Positions 28,170 to 37,726 of a stretch of DNA of 64,000 nt are shown here, one piece after another. How positions within the stretch are numbered: the stretch's first letter is position 1; each line of letters begins with the position of its first letter. The stretch lies in contig NZ_LZSV01000004.1 of assembly GCF_001665605.1 (NCBI RefSeq), positions 1 to 64,000 of the forward strand. Reading direction: 5' to 3'. The DNA is from Mycobacterium sp. 852014-50255_SCH5639931 (GTDB lineage Bacteria; Actinomycetota; Actinomycetes; Mycobacteriales; Mycobacteriaceae). The notes under the pieces were generated by a model. The model had not been told where the DNA came from. It worked only from the letters and a program-made list of their open reading frames with translations, and searched no databases. Made by a program: the position numbers and the translations under genes.

Positions 28170-29615
28170 ATGGCCCCCCGCCGCATCCGACCCACCCGGC
28201 CGCTCGCCCCGCACGGGCTGCCCGGCCACCTGGTTGGCTTCGTGGAAGCTCTTCGTGCGGTGGGCATTTCGGTGGGTCCGTCCGAGACCGTGGATGCCGG
28301 GCGGGTGATGGCCACCCTCGGCTTGGGTGATCGTGAAGTGTTACGCGAGGGCATCGCCTGCGCCGTGTTGCGCCGTCCCGAACACCGCGAGACCTACGAC
28401 GCCATGTTCGACCTGTGGTTCCCCGCGGCGTTGGGCACGCGCGCGGTGGTGACCGACGAGGAGGCCGACGCGTCGTCGGACGACTCCTTGCCGCCCGACG
28501 ACGTCGAGGCGATGCGCCAGATGCTGCTGGATCTACTCAACGAGAACCCCGAGCTCGCCGACATGGACCAGCGGCTGGTCGCGATGATCGCGCGCATCGT
28601 GGAGGCCTACGGCAAATACAGCTCCAGCCGCGGCCCGTCGTTCTCGTCGTACCAGGCGCTCAAGGCGATGGCACTGGACGAGTTGGAGGGCAAGCTGCTG
28701 GCGGGGCTGCTCGCCCCGTACGGTGACGAACCCACGCCCACCCAGGAACAGATCGCCAAAGCGATGGCGGCGCAGCGGATCACGCAACTGCGCAAGATGG
28801 TCGACGCCGAGACCAAGCGACGCACCGCCGAACAGCTCGGCCGCGACCACGTCCAGATGTACGGCATCCCACAGCTTTCCGAGAACGTCGAGTTCCTGCG
28901 CGCCTCCGGCGAACAGCTGCGCCAGATGCAACGGGTGGTGGCGCCGCTGGCCCGGACCCTGGCCACCCGGCTCGCGGCCCGGCGGCGACGCAGCCGCGCC
29001 GGCGTGATCGACCTGCGCAAGACGCTGCGCAAGTCGATGTCCACCGGCGGCGTGCCGATCGACGTCGTGCTGGCCAAACCCCGCCCGGCGCGCCCGGAGC
29101 TGGTGGTGCTGTGCGACGTCTCCGGCTCCGTCGCCGGGTTCAGCCACTTCACCCTCCTGCTGGTACACGCACTGCGCCAACAGTTCTCGCGGGTCAGGGT
29201 GTTCGCCTTCATCGACACCACCGACGAGGTGACCCACATGTTCGGGCCCGAAGCCGACTTGGCCGTGGCGATTCAGCGGATCACCCGGGAGGCCGGCGTG
29301 TACAGCCGCGACGGGCATTCCGACTACGGCAACGCCTTCGCATCGTTCGTGCAGGCGTTCCCCAACGTCTTGTCACCGCGCAGCTCGCTGCTGGTGCTCG
29401 GTGACGGCCGCACCAACTACCGCAATCCGGAGACCGAGCTGCTGGCCCACATGGTGACCGCCAGCCGGCACGCGCACTGGCTGAACCCCGAACCCAAGCA
29501 CCTATGGGGCAGCGGCGACTCGGCGGTGCCGCGCTACCAAGAGGTCATCGCGATGCATGAATGCCGGTCGGCCAAGCAGCTCGCCGCCGTGATCGACCAG
29601 CTGCTGCCGGTCTGA
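28170..29615 (+). CDS. VWA (CoxE-like) domain protein, partner of MoxR ATPase
   Basis: 481 residues, close to Rv2425c. The N-terminal half is helical with an acidic stretch (about 95-115) and an RRRRSRAG basic patch near 270. The C-terminal half is a von Willebrand A domain: the MIDAS motif DVSGS is at about residues 316-320, with further metal-site residues later in the domain. Paired with the MoxR ATPase directly upstream, it likely forms a two-component chaperone whose client is unknown. The stop is followed by a repeat-containing 150-bp gap before nadD. Confidence 0.9.
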   Translation: MAPRRIRPTRPLAPHGLPGHLVGFVEALRAVGISVGPSETVDAGRVMATLGLGDREVLREGIACAVLRRPEHRETYDAMFDLWFPAALGTRAVVTDEEADASSDDSLPPDDVEAMRQMLLDLLNENPELADMDQRLVAMIARIVEAYGKYSSSRGPSFSSYQALKAMALDELEGKLLAGLLAPYGDEPTPTQEQIAKAMAAQRITQLRKMVDAETKRRTAEQLGRDHVQMYGIPQLSENVEFLRASGEQLRQMQRVVAPLARTLATRLAARRRRSRAGVIDLRKTLRKSMSTGGVPIDVVLAKPRPARPELVVLCDVSGSVAGFSHFTLLLVHALRQQFSRVRVFAFIDTTDEVTHMFGPEADLAVAIQRITREAGVYSRDGHSDYGNAFASFVQAFPNVLSPRSSLLVLGDGRTNYRNPETELLAHMVTASRHAHWLNPEPKHLWGSGDSAVPRYQEVIAMHECRSAKQLAAVIDQLLPV

Positions 29616-29632
29616 GGGCGTTCTTCGTCCCC

Positions 29633-29685
29633 GCGTCACCCTGGCGTGACGCTCGAGCGCCGGAGTTGCGCCGGCGTGACGCTCG
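29633..29685. repeat. Inverted and direct GTGACGC repeats in the VWA-nadD gap
   Basis: GCGTCAC (29633-29639) pairs with GTGACGC (29646-29652), a hairpin with a 6-nt loop placed 17 nt after the VWA-gene stop. The same motif returns as GCGTGACGCTCG at 29644-29655 and 29674-29685, 30 bp apart. It may be a terminator, a multi-site operator, or a dispersed intergenic element. Confidence 0.4.
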
Positions 29686-29751
29686 CGGGCGGCGCCCCGG
29701 GATGCGGGCCGGCCCGCGGGCTGAGGAATCGGGCCGGATCGCCGCCTCAAG

Positions 29752-29757
29752 TAAGCT
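29752..29757 (+). promoter_or_regulatory. -10 box of a possible leaderless nadD promoter
   Basis: TAAGCT ends 8 nt upstream of the GTG start at 29766; no ribosome-binding site precedes the GTG. Spacing is slightly longer than ideal for a leaderless start. Confidence 0.4.
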
Positions 29758-29765
29758 GGCAAATC

Positions 29766-30431
29766 GTGCAAAAGCAGCTGCGCAGGCTGGGTGTGATGGG
29801 TGGGACGTTCGATCCCATCCATTACGGGCACCTGGTTGCCGCGAGTGAGGTCGCCGACCTGTTCGACCTCGACGAAGTGGTGTTCGTACCCAGCGGTCAG
29901 CCCTGGCAGAAGGACCGGCACGTTTCCGCTGCCGAGGACCGATACCTGATGACGGTGATCGCCACCGCGTCCAACCCCCGCTTCTCGGTGAGCCGGGTCG
30001 ACGTCGACCGCGCCGGGCCCACTTACACCAAGGACACACTGCGGGATCTGCACGCCCTCAACCCCGACTCGCAGCTGTACTTCATCACCGGTGCCGACGC
30101 GCTCGCTTCCATCCTGTCCTGGCAGGGCTGGGAGGAGCTGTTCGAGCTGGCGCGGTTCGTCGGCGTCAGCCGGCCCGGCTACGAGCTGCGGCGCGAACAC
30201 ATCACCGGCGTGCTCGGCGAGCTGGCGGAGGACGTGCTGACGCTCGTTGAGATCCCGGCGCTGGCGATCTCGTCGACCGACTGCCGACTGCGCGCCGAGC
30301 AGCATCGGCCACTGTGGTACCTGATGCCCGACGGCGTCGTGCAGTACGTCTCCAAGCGCCGGCTCTATCGCGGCGAACAATCGAAGGACACCGTGAGCCG
30401 ATCAACCCTGCCCGCCGGGAACAACACATGA
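29766..30431 (+). CDS. nadD: Nicotinate-nucleotide adenylyltransferase
   Basis: Forms deamido-NAD from nicotinate mononucleotide and ATP, directly before the NadE step. 221 residues. The nucleotidyltransferase motif [11 protein letters not shown] is at about residues 12-22 and the C-terminal ISSTDCR at about 176-182. Other in-frame starts exist upstream, but the GTG at 29766 puts GVMGGTF at the usual distance from the N-terminus. Its stop overlaps rsfS by 4 bp, the first of three overlapping joints running nadD-rsfS-gpgP-octT. Confidence 0.95.
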   Translation: MQKQLRRLGVMGGTFDPIHYGHLVAASEVADLFDLDEVVFVPSGQPWQKDRHVSAAEDRYLMTVIATASNPRFSVSRVDVDRAGPTYTKDTLRDLHALNPDSQLYFITGADALASILSWQGWEELFELARFVGVSRPGYELRREHITGVLGELAEDVLTLVEIPALAISSTDCRLRAEQHRPLWYLMPDGVVQYVSKRRLYRGEQSKDTVSRSTLPAGNNT

Positions 30432-30817
30432 CCGCCACCCAGGAGGCGATCGGCATGGCGACCGTGGCCGCCGGCGCGGCCGCATCGAAGCTGGCCGACG
30501 ATGTCGTCGTGATCGACGTGTCCGGCCAACTCGTCATCACCGACTGCTTCGTCATCGCCTCGGCGTCCAACGAGCGGCAGGTCAATGCCATAGTCGACGA
30601 GGTCGAGGAGAAGATGCGCAGGGCGGGCTACAAGCCGGCGCGCCGGGAGGGCACCCGGGAGGGCCGCTGGACGCTGCTGGACTACCGCGACATCGTCGTG
30701 CACATCCAGCACCAGGATGACCGCGACTTCTACGCCCTGGACCGGTTGTGGGGCGACTGCCCGGTCGTGCCCGTGGACCTGGCCGCGGTTCCCGACGAGT
30801 CGACGGGCACGCAATGA
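30428..30817 (+). CDS. rsfS: Ribosome silencing factor RsfS
   Basis: 129 residues of the RsfS/Iojap family, which binds ribosomal protein L14 and blocks subunit joining in starvation. Recognisable by [36 protein letters not shown] and the C-terminal [21 protein letters not shown] pattern. The ATG at 30428 overlaps the nadD stop, and the stop overlaps the gpgP start by 4 bp, so it is tightly coupled. The nadD-rsfS pairing is common in bacteria. Confidence 0.95.
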   Translation: MTATQEAIGMATVAAGAAASKLADDVVVIDVSGQLVITDCFVIASASNERQVNAIVDEVEEKMRRAGYKPARREGTREGRWTLLDYRDIVVHIQHQDDRDFYALDRLWGDCPVVPVDLAAVPDESTGTQ

Positions 30818-31488
30818 CGATTCGTCGCCTGATCATGTTGCGGCACGGGCAAACCGAGTTCAACGCCGGCAGCCGCATGCAGGGGCAGCTGGATTCCCAA
30901 CTCAGCGAACTCGGGCGGGCGCAAGCGATCGCCGCCGCCGAGGTACTCGGCAAGCTACAGCCGTTGCTCATCGTGTCGTCGGATCTGCATCGCGCCTACG
31001 ACACGGCGATCCGGCTCGGGGAGCGGACCGGCCAGCCGATCCGGGTGGATCCGCGGTTGAGGGAAACCCATCTCGGCGACTGGCAGGGACTGACGCACAC
31101 CGAGGTCGACACGCAGGCCCCCGGGGCCCGCCTGGCCTGGCGCGAAGACGCCACCTGGGCGCCCCATGGTGGCGAAAGCCGGGTCGACGTCGCCGCCCGC
31201 AGCGTGCCGTTGGTGACCGAACTGGTCTCCGGCGAGCCGGAATGGGGCGGCCCCCAGCACGCCGATCGGCCAGTGGTGCTGGTGGCCCACGGCGGGCTGA
31301 TCGCCGCGCTGTCGGCCGCGCTGCTCAAGCTTCCGGTCGCCAACTGGCCGACGTTGGGCGGCATGGGCAACGCCAGCTGGGTGCAGCTTTCCGGCCATTC
31401 CGACCACTCCGGGGCGGGTTTCGACAGCATCCGCTGGCGCCTCGACGTGTGGAACGCTTCGGCGCAGGTGTCCAACGATGTCCTCTGA
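30814..31488 (+). CDS. gpgP: Glucosyl-3-phosphoglycerate phosphatase
   Basis: Histidine-phosphatase-superfamily enzyme that removes the phosphate from glucosyl-3-phosphoglycerate, the second step of methylglucose lipopolysaccharide (MGLP) synthesis. 224 residues; the catalytic RHG is at residues 10-12 (His11), and the second histidine is in VAHGGLI. Length and neighbours match Rv2419c. The ATG at 30814 overlaps the rsfS stop, and the gene's end overlaps octT by 11 bp. The MGLP-specific role rests on synteny with the characterised M. tuberculosis enzyme. Confidence 0.92.
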   Translation: MTIRRLIMLRHGQTEFNAGSRMQGQLDSQLSELGRAQAIAAAEVLGKLQPLLIVSSDLHRAYDTAIRLGERTGQPIRVDPRLRETHLGDWQGLTHTEVDTQAPGARLAWREDATWAPHGGESRVDVAARSVPLVTELVSGEPEWGGPQHADRPVVLVAHGGLIAALSAALLKLPVANWPTLGGMGNASWVQLSGHSDHSGAGFDSIRWRLDVWNASAQVSNDVL

Positions 31489-32215
31489 TGCACGGCCCAC
31501 CCTGCTGATCTTCGCCGACTCGCTGGCCTACTACGGGCCGACCGGCGGCCTGCCCGCAGACGATCCGCGCATCTGGCCCAATATCGTTGCCGCACAATTG
31601 GGTTGGGACGTCGAACTCATCGGTCGCATCGGCTGGACCTGCCGCGACATCTGGTGGGCGGCGACCCAGGACCCGCGCGCCTGGGCCGCGCTGCCAAGGG
31701 CCGGCGCCGTCATTTTCGCGACCGGCGGAATGGATTCGCTGCCGTCGGTGCTGCCGACCGCGCTGCGCGAACTGATCCGCTACGTGCGCCCGCCGCGAGT
31801 GCGGCGCTGGGTCCGCGACGGCTACGGCTGGCTGCAGCCCAGGCTCTCGCCGGTGGCCCGGTCCGCGCTGCCCGCGCACCTCAGCGCCGACTACCTCGAA
31901 CAGACCCGCAACGCAATCGATTTCAACCGCCCGGGCATCCCGATCGTGGCCTCGCTGCCGTCCGTGCATATCGCCGACACCTACGGCAGGGCCCACCATG
32001 GCCGCCCGGCGACCGCCGCGGCGATCACCGAGTGGGCACAAACCCACGACGTTCCCCTGGTGGACCTCAAAGCGGCTGTCGCCGAGCACATCACGAGTGG
32101 GCGCGGAAATCCCGACGGCATTCACTGGAATTTCGAAGCACACCAGGCGGTTGCCGAGCTGATGCTGAAGGCCCTGGCCGAAGCCGGCGTTCCGACCGAC
32201 AAGCCACGCGGGTAG
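31478..32215 (+). CDS. octT: SGNH-fold octanoyltransferase for MGLP (OctT-like)
   Basis: 245 residues with a GDSL/SGNH hydrolase layout: block I is FADSLAYYG with Ser15, and the C-terminal D213-x-x-H216 pair is in DGIHWN. Rv2418c homologues were reported to octanoylate the early MGLP precursor diglucosylglycerate, which fits the position directly after gpgP. The two genes overlap by 11 bp. The acyl specificity is taken from that homology and cannot be read from the sequence. Confidence 0.85.
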   Translation: MSSDARPTLLIFADSLAYYGPTGGLPADDPRIWPNIVAAQLGWDVELIGRIGWTCRDIWWAATQDPRAWAALPRAGAVIFATGGMDSLPSVLPTALRELIRYVRPPRVRRWVRDGYGWLQPRLSPVARSALPAHLSADYLEQTRNAIDFNRPGIPIVASLPSVHIADTYGRAHHGRPATAAAITEWAQTHDVPLVDLKAAVAEHITSGRGNPDGIHWNFEAHQAVAELMLKALAEAGVPTDKPRG

Positions 32216-32219
32216 CTCG

Positions 32220-33053
32220 ATGTCCGTCCTGGTGGTGACCGATGCGTCGGCGCGCTTGCCGGCCGACTTGCTGGAGCAGTGGGCGATACGGGTTGTGCCG
32301 CTGCACATTCTGCTCGACGGTGTCGATTTGCGCGACGGCGTGGACCAGATCCCCGAAGACGTCTACAAGCGTCACGCCACCACCGCGGCGGCCACACCGG
32401 CCGAACTGGCCGACGCCTACCAGCAGGCGCTGGCCGACAGCGGCGGGGACGGCGTGGTGGCGGTGCACATTTCGTCCGCACTGTCGGGAACCTGCGGCGC
32501 CGCCGAGCGGACCGCCGCCGACCTGGACACCCACGTGCGGGTCGTCGACTCGAAGTCGACCGCCATGGGCACGGGCTTTATTGCGTTGGCCGCCGCGCGG
32601 GCGGCGGCCGCCGGCGGCGACCTCGACGCCGTCGCCGCCGCGGCGGATGCGGCCGCACGGCATAGCCATGCGTTCATGGTGGTACACCGGCTCGACAACC
32701 TGCGCCGCAGTGGACGGATCGGCGGCGCCAAGGCATGGCTGGGCACGGCGCTGGCGCTCAAGCCGCTGCTTCGCATCGACGACGACGGCAAACTCGTTCT
32801 GGCCCAACGGGTACGCACCGTCACCCACGCGACGGAGGCGATGATCGACCGGGTCTGCCAGGTCGCCGGCGACAGTCCGGCCGCGCTGGCGGTGCATCAC
32901 GTCGCCAACCCGGACGGCGCCAAGGAAGTGGCGGCGGAGCTGGCGCGCAGACTACCGGCCTGCGAGCCGGCGATCATCACCCCGTTGGGGCCGGTGCTGG
33001 CGTTGCATGTCGGCGCGGGAGCCGTCGCGGTCGTCGTGCAACTGCCGACTTAA
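32220..33053 (+). CDS. DegV-family fatty-acid-binding protein
   Basis: 277 residues. The N-terminal VVTDASARLPADL and the fatty-acid-site segments HISSALSGTCGAAER and VVDSKSTAMGTGF are typical of DegV/FakB-like proteins, which hold a fatty acid between two domains. It corresponds to Rv2417c. Starts 4 nt after octT, so it ends the nadD operon. It converges on the mmpL gene with a 4-bp overlap of stops; this is the left border of the lipid island. Confidence 0.9.
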   Translation: MSVLVVTDASARLPADLLEQWAIRVVPLHILLDGVDLRDGVDQIPEDVYKRHATTAAATPAELADAYQQALADSGGDGVVAVHISSALSGTCGAAERTAADLDTHVRVVDSKSTAMGTGFIALAAARAAAAGGDLDAVAAAADAAARHSHAFMVVHRLDNLRRSGRIGGAKAWLGTALALKPLLRIDDDGKLVLAQRVRTVTHATEAMIDRVCQVAGDSPAALAVHHVANPDGAKEVAAELARRLPACEPAIITPLGPVLALHVGAGAVAVVVQLPT

Positions 33054-35959
33054 GCGGGCACCGGGCGCCGGGCGTTGTCGCCGCGGGGGTGTACCACTTG
33101 CGGCCACCAGAACCACCGCCCCAGCAGCGTCGCGATCGACGGCATCAGCAGCGTGCGCACGATCAGGGTGTCGAGCAGCAGACCGATGCACACCGTCGAC
33201 CCGAATTGGCCAAGCACCCGCAAGTCGCTGCCGAGCATCGAGGCCATGGTGAAGGCGAACACCAGGCCCGCGGCCGTCACCACCCCACCGGTGCCCGCCA
33301 TCGACCGGATAATTCCGGTCTTGAGCCCGGCATGGATTTCTTCTTTGAATCGCGAGACCAGCAGCAGGTTGTAGTCGGATCCGACGGCCAGCAGGATGAT
33401 GACGGACAGCGCCATCACGATCCAGTGGATTCTGATGCCGAACAGGTCCTGCCAAATGAGCACGGACAGGCCGAATGATGCGGCGATCGAGCTGGCCGCG
33501 GTGCCGACGATCACCAGCGCGGCCACCACGCTGCGAGTGAGCAGGAGCATGATCATGAAGATCAGCGTCAGGGCCGACACCACGGCGATCATCAGGTCGT
33601 ACTTCTCGCCGTCGGCCATGTCGCGGAACGTCGGGGCCGTGCCGCCGAGATAGACCTTGGCGTCCTGCAAAGACGACTGCTTGAGTCCCTCCTGCGCGGC
33701 GGTGCGCTCGGCGTCGACTCGCGAAATGCCTTCCGGCGTCATCGGATCGCTCTGGTGGGTGATGAAGAATCGCGCCGACTTACCGTCCGGCGACAAGAAC
33801 ATCCGAAGGCCCGTCTGGAAATCGGGGTTATCGAAAGCCTCCGGCGGGAGGTAGAAGAAGTCGTCGTTCTTCGATGCGTCGAAGCTCTGCCCCATCACGA
33901 TCGCCGTGTTGCTCATCGCCTCCATCTGATCGATCATCGCCTTGAACGTCTGATACAGGGTGAGCGTGATGCCCCTGGTGGTCTTCAGCGTGGTGATCAG
34001 CGCGGGAAACAGCGCATTCAGGTCGTGGGTGGCTTTGGCGGTGTGCGCAATGTCCGCGGTGAGGTAATGGAACTGCTCGGCGAGTTGGTCGAACCCGTCG
34101 AACGTGTCGAAGAGGGACCGTAACCCGATGCACACCGGGATGTCGTAGCAGTGCCTCTCCCAGTAGAAGTAGGACCGCACCGGCCGGAAGGTGTCGTCGA
34201 AATCCGCGATGTGATCACGCAAGGAATCGGTGATCTGCGACGTTACGGCCGTGGTCTTTGCGCTGTCGTCTGCGGCGTTGGCCAGGTCTTGCGACACCTC
34301 GTACTGGCGCTGCGTGGTGTCGATCTGGGTCTGCAGGTCGTCGGCCATCCTGAGGATGTCGGCGATGCGCTCCTTGAGGAAACCCATGTTCTGCATCGTC
34401 GTCTGGCTTTGGATGCTGTTCTGGAACGGTATCGAGCTGTGCTGAATCGGAATGCCCAGCGGCCTGGTGATGTCCTGAACCATGGCGATCCCGACCGTGC
34501 GCATCTCGTTCTTGGCCACCCGGTCCAGCACCAGCATGTCGGCCGGGTTTCGCATGTCATGGTCGGCCTCCACCATCAACATGTCGGGGTTCATCCGGGC
34601 CTGCGAGAAATGGCGGTCGGCGGCCGCCTGTCCGAGATTGGACGGGGCGGAGGTCGGTAGGTAGTAGCGGTCGTTGTAGCTCGTCTTGTAGCTCGGCAAG
34701 GCGACCATGCCGACCAAGACGACCGCGGCGCTGACGGCCAAAACCGGTGCGGGCCAACGCACCACCGCGGTGCCCACCCGCCGCCAGAGCCGCCCGCGCT
34801 TGGCCGCCCGCTTGGACTCGAAGAGGTGAAAGCGACTGCCCACGAAGACAACCGCGGGACCCAGCGTCAGTCCGGCCAGCACCACCACCAGCATGCCGAT
34901 CGCCACGGGGGCGCCCATGGTGTTGAACCAGGGCAGCCGCGTGAAGCTCAGGCAGTACGTCGCCCCGGCGATGGTCAGCCCGGACCCCAGCACCACCGGG
35001 GCCACCCCTTTGAAGGTGGTGTAGTACGCGGTTTCTCGATCCTCGCCTGCGCGCAACGCTTCTTGATAGCGGCCGACGAGGAAGATGCCGTAGTCGGTGC
35101 CGGCCGCGATCGCCAGCATGGTGAGGATGTTGGCGGCGAAGGTGGTGAGCCCGAATGCGTTGTGGTACGCGAGAACCGCGACTACGCCCCGTGAACAGGC
35201 CAGCGCCACGAAGGTCATGAACAACTGGACCAGCGTGGTGACGATGGACCGATAGACCAGCAGCAACATGATCGCGATGGCACCCAAGGTGAACAGCGTG
35301 ATCTTGGCCAGGCTGGCGTTACCGATGATGTGCATGTCGTCGGACAACGCGGCGGGACCGGTGACGTAGGCCTTCACGCCCGGTGGTGCCTTGTTCTCGT
35401 CGATCACCTTGCGCACGGCGTCCACGGACTCGTTGGCCAGCGTGGTGCCCTGGTTGCCGGCCAGGTTGATCATCACGTACGCGCCCTTGGCGTCGGCGCT
35501 CTGCGCGCCCGCGGCGGTCAGCCGATCGCCCCAGAAATCCTGGATGTGCTGGATGTGCTGGGGATCCTTGCGCAGGTCCCGAATCAGCTTGTCGTAGTAC
35601 TGGTGCGCGTCCGGGCCGAGGGGCTGCTGGCCCTCCAGCACGATCATGACCGTGCTGTTGGAATCGAACTCGCGGAAGTTATGGCCCAGCCGCATCATCG
35701 CCTTCATCGACGGCGCGTCCAGCGGTGTCATAGGCGCCGAATGGGCCTCGCCGACTTTTTCCAGCGTGGGGACGATGACGTTCACCAGGACCGTGACGAA
35801 CACCCAGCCCAGGATGATCGGCACCGCGAAGATGCGGATCGTATGGGGCAGGTACGGGCGGTGGCCGCGCTCGGCCTTCGCTTGCGCCGGTGTCGTGATC
35901 GGTCCGGTGTTCTCGGTGTCCGCGGTGCCCAGATGGCCCCTGCCCGTGCCGTCGCTCAT
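33050..35959 (-). CDS. MmpL4/MmpL5-type RND lipid or siderophore exporter
   Basis: 969-residue inner-membrane RND transporter with about 12 transmembrane helices. The proton-relay Asp-Tyr pairs are seen in GTDYGIFLVGRY (about residue 290) and GSDYNLLLVSRF (about 880). A long periplasmic coiled-coil region between about 470 and 640 carries two close cysteines (HCYDIPVC), as in MmpL4/5 rather than MmpL8/10. The start overlaps the mmpS gene by 4 bp, forming the classic mmpS-mmpL pair. Substrates in this subfamily are siderophores, glycopeptidolipid precursors or drugs; which applies here is unknown. Confidence 0.92.
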   Translation of the reverse strand: MSDGTGRGHLGTADTENTGPITTPAQAKAERGHRPYLPHTIRIFAVPIILGWVFVTVLVNVIVPTLEKVGEAHSAPMTPLDAPSMKAMMRLGHNFREFDSNSTVMIVLEGQQPLGPDAHQYYDKLIRDLRKDPQHIQHIQDFWGDRLTAAGAQSADAKGAYVMINLAGNQGTTLANESVDAVRKVIDENKAPPGVKAYVTGPAALSDDMHIIGNASLAKITLFTLGAIAIMLLLVYRSIVTTLVQLFMTFVALACSRGVVAVLAYHNAFGLTTFAANILTMLAIAAGTDYGIFLVGRYQEALRAGEDRETAYYTTFKGVAPVVLGSGLTIAGATYCLSFTRLPWFNTMGAPVAIGMLVVVLAGLTLGPAVVFVGSRFHLFESKRAAKRGRLWRRVGTAVVRWPAPVLAVSAAVVLVGMVALPSYKTSYNDRYYLPTSAPSNLGQAAADRHFSQARMNPDMLMVEADHDMRNPADMLVLDRVAKNEMRTVGIAMVQDITRPLGIPIQHSSIPFQNSIQSQTTMQNMGFLKERIADILRMADDLQTQIDTTQRQYEVSQDLANAADDSAKTTAVTSQITDSLRDHIADFDDTFRPVRSYFYWERHCYDIPVCIGLRSLFDTFDGFDQLAEQFHYLTADIAHTAKATHDLNALFPALITTLKTTRGITLTLYQTFKAMIDQMEAMSNTAIVMGQSFDASKNDDFFYLPPEAFDNPDFQTGLRMFLSPDGKSARFFITHQSDPMTPEGISRVDAERTAAQEGLKQSSLQDAKVYLGGTAPTFRDMADGEKYDLMIAVVSALTLIFMIMLLLTRSVVAALVIVGTAASSIAASFGLSVLIWQDLFGIRIHWIVMALSVIILLAVGSDYNLLLVSRFKEEIHAGLKTGIIRSMAGTGGVVTAAGLVFAFTMASMLGSDLRVLGQFGSTVCIGLLLDTLIVRTLLMPSIATLLGRWFWWPQVVHPRGDNARRPVPA

Positions 35960-36423
35960 GCGGACTTCACCAGGCAGAAGGTCTGCGCGTTGTGGCCATC
36001 GGAGCTCCGCTGTTCGCGGACGACGCCGTCGACGGTGATCTTGCAGCTGATCTCACCGCTGTCGCTCTGCGCCATGATGTTGGCGCTCACCGAGGGCAAG
36101 GTGGTCGAGATGGTGGCCGACCACGGCAGAGGCGCCGCGTTGACCTGGTGGGTGTTGGCGTTCTCGTCCCAGTAGTTGATGTTGGCGGTGGCCCCGGGTG
36201 GCCCCGTGATGTCGTACACCACGACCTTCGGGTTGAACTGCACGATTTCGATCCCCTTGCCGGCGTTCGCGTTGAGATCCTGCGAGCCGAAAATCTTGTG
36301 GAGCCGCGACACGATCAATGCCGAAAGGGCCAAGACCACCACCAAAAGCAGCGGTATCCACGCCCGTTTGAGCACGCGGGTTACGGTGCCGGTACGTGGA
36401 CCCGAGTCTGGACTAGCCACCAC
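35956..36423 (-). CDS. MmpS-family membrane accessory protein
   Basis: 155 residues: short cytoplasmic N-terminus, one transmembrane segment (about 22-42), then a periplasmic beta-rich domain with the MmpS hallmarks (VVYDITGPPGATANINYWDENA and a late CxxxxD-type pair of cysteines, ISCKITVDG ... TFCLVKS). It couples to the MmpL encoded 4 bp downstream. Two adjacent GTG codons (36423 and 36420) can serve as start. Confidence 0.92.
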   Translation of the reverse strand: MVASPDSGPRTGTVTRVLKRAWIPLLLVVVLALSALIVSRLHKIFGSQDLNANAGKGIEIVQFNPKVVVYDITGPPGATANINYWDENANTHQVNAAPLPWSATISTTLPSVSANIMAQSDSGEISCKITVDGVVREQRSSDGHNAQTFCLVKSA

Positions 36424-36593
36424 CTACCGCCTTCCGCATTACCGCCACCCCGGCGCTGCCGCAAAGCTCACCTACGTCGCCGACGACACCGATGTCCCTC
36501 GACAATTTGCTCAGCTAAGCACTCTAAACCTTAGTGCACGCAAGCGTTCCTCCGGGGCCTCCGATGTGGCGAACCGCATATGGCTCCAGGCGC
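36424..36593 (-). promoter_or_regulatory. Promoter region of mmpS-mmpL
   Basis: 170-bp gap with an AT-richer centre (36500-36540). GCACT (36519-36523) and AGTGC (36533-36537) form an inverted repeat, and CTAAG/CTTAG arms overlap it with a different centre. It is a candidate operator, but no regulator gene is next to it and no clear -10/-35 pair was found. Confidence 0.35.
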
Positions 36594-37652
36594 TTACCGG
36601 GCCACCCGGCCGGTGACCGGCGGCAAATCGGCAAGCGTCACGATTCCGGGCTCGGCAGCCACCACAGCCGGGACCGCGTTGGTCACCGGCATCGCCGTGT
36701 AGATCATTCCCAATCCCATGAACCCGGGTTCCGTCCAATCCTTCGGCGGCAGGCAATGCAGGACGGTCCGCATGTTGGGCAGCCCGTACACCTGAATGAC
36801 GTGGCCGTGCTCCAGTGGCTTGGGCGGCTCCACGTGATTGCCCATGGTCCAGTTGAACCCGACGCTGACCACGTTGCGGTCGCCCTGCCATCCGCGGTGG
36901 TAGCCATAGACACTGCCGACCGTTCCCGCGGGGATTTTCATGAAGCCCAGATCCGAGTCCCCGGTGGCCGCGGTGAAGGTCACGTCGAAGGTCATCCGGT
37001 CCAGCTTGGCCCCGATCGCGTCGGCCATCATGGCCGCCGATTCGGCGAAGACCTCGCTTTCGCGCCGCACGCTTTCCGCCAGCCCCGGCGTATCGGGATC
37101 TTGCGAGAAGCCCATCGCCGTCTGCGTTTCCGCTGATTCGTAGGTCGAGCAATCCACCGACTCGGTGATCCGGATTTCGTCGACGCGTTCGCACGCGCCG
37201 CTGAGCACCATGCCGACCATGTTCGTCATGCCCGGGTGCGCCCCGCTGCCGAAGATCGTCGAACCGCCTCGTTTGCAGGCATCCACGATGCGTTCGCGGT
37301 CCTCGGGTGTCTGCTTGCCTCCGGTGATCCAGGCTGCGCTGGAGCACACGTTGACACCCGCTTCCAGCAAGCGCACCAACTCATCGATGTTGGGCCACAA
37401 CGGGTTATAGCAGCACGCGTCGGCACCCGAGGCGAGCAGCGCGTCGATGTCGTTCGTCGCGCGCACGCCGGTCGGTTCCGGCCAGCCGGCCAGTTCGGCG
37501 GCATCCACGCCGACCTTGTCCGCCCCGTGCGCGTACACCCCGACCAATTCCATGTCCGGCCTGCCGATGATGGCGTGCAGCGAACGTCGCCCGATGTTCC
37601 CGGTCGTCCACTGGATGACGCGCAGCGGGCGGTCTGTCGGGGGCTTGCTCAT
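36594..37652 (-). CDS. NAD(P)-dependent dihydrodipicolinate-reductase-like oxidoreductase
   Basis: 352 residues. The N-terminal Rossmann fold (VIQWTTGNIGRRSLHAII, about 11-28) and the overall pattern match an actinobacterial family usually labelled dihydrodipicolinate-reductase-like; it is not DapB, being longer and lacking the DapB C-terminal motif. Some relatives are amine or alcohol dehydrogenases. The substrate is unknown. The ATG at 37652 has an AAGGAGA ribosome-binding site. It is 74 nt downstream of the PE-PPE gene and on the same strand as the lipid locus, so it may serve that pathway. Confidence 0.75.
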   Translation of the reverse strand: MSKPPTDRPLRVIQWTTGNIGRRSLHAIIGRPDMELVGVYAHGADKVGVDAAELAGWPEPTGVRATNDIDALLASGADACCYNPLWPNIDELVRLLEAGVNVCSSAAWITGGKQTPEDRERIVDACKRGGSTIFGSGAHPGMTNMVGMVLSGACERVDEIRITESVDCSTYESAETQTAMGFSQDPDTPGLAESVRRESEVFAESAAMMADAIGAKLDRMTFDVTFTAATGDSDLGFMKIPAGTVGSVYGYHRGWQGDRNVVSVGFNWTMGNHVEPPKPLEHGHVIQVYGLPNMRTVLHCLPPKDWTEPGFMGLGMIYTAMPVTNAVPAVVAAEPGIVTLADLPPVTGRVAR

Positions 37653-37726
37653 CGCGTCTCCTTTGACGTGGGCGAATCTGGGTCATTATCGCCGACGTGC
37701 GCCCAGGCGTGTCTACACCCTCAAGG

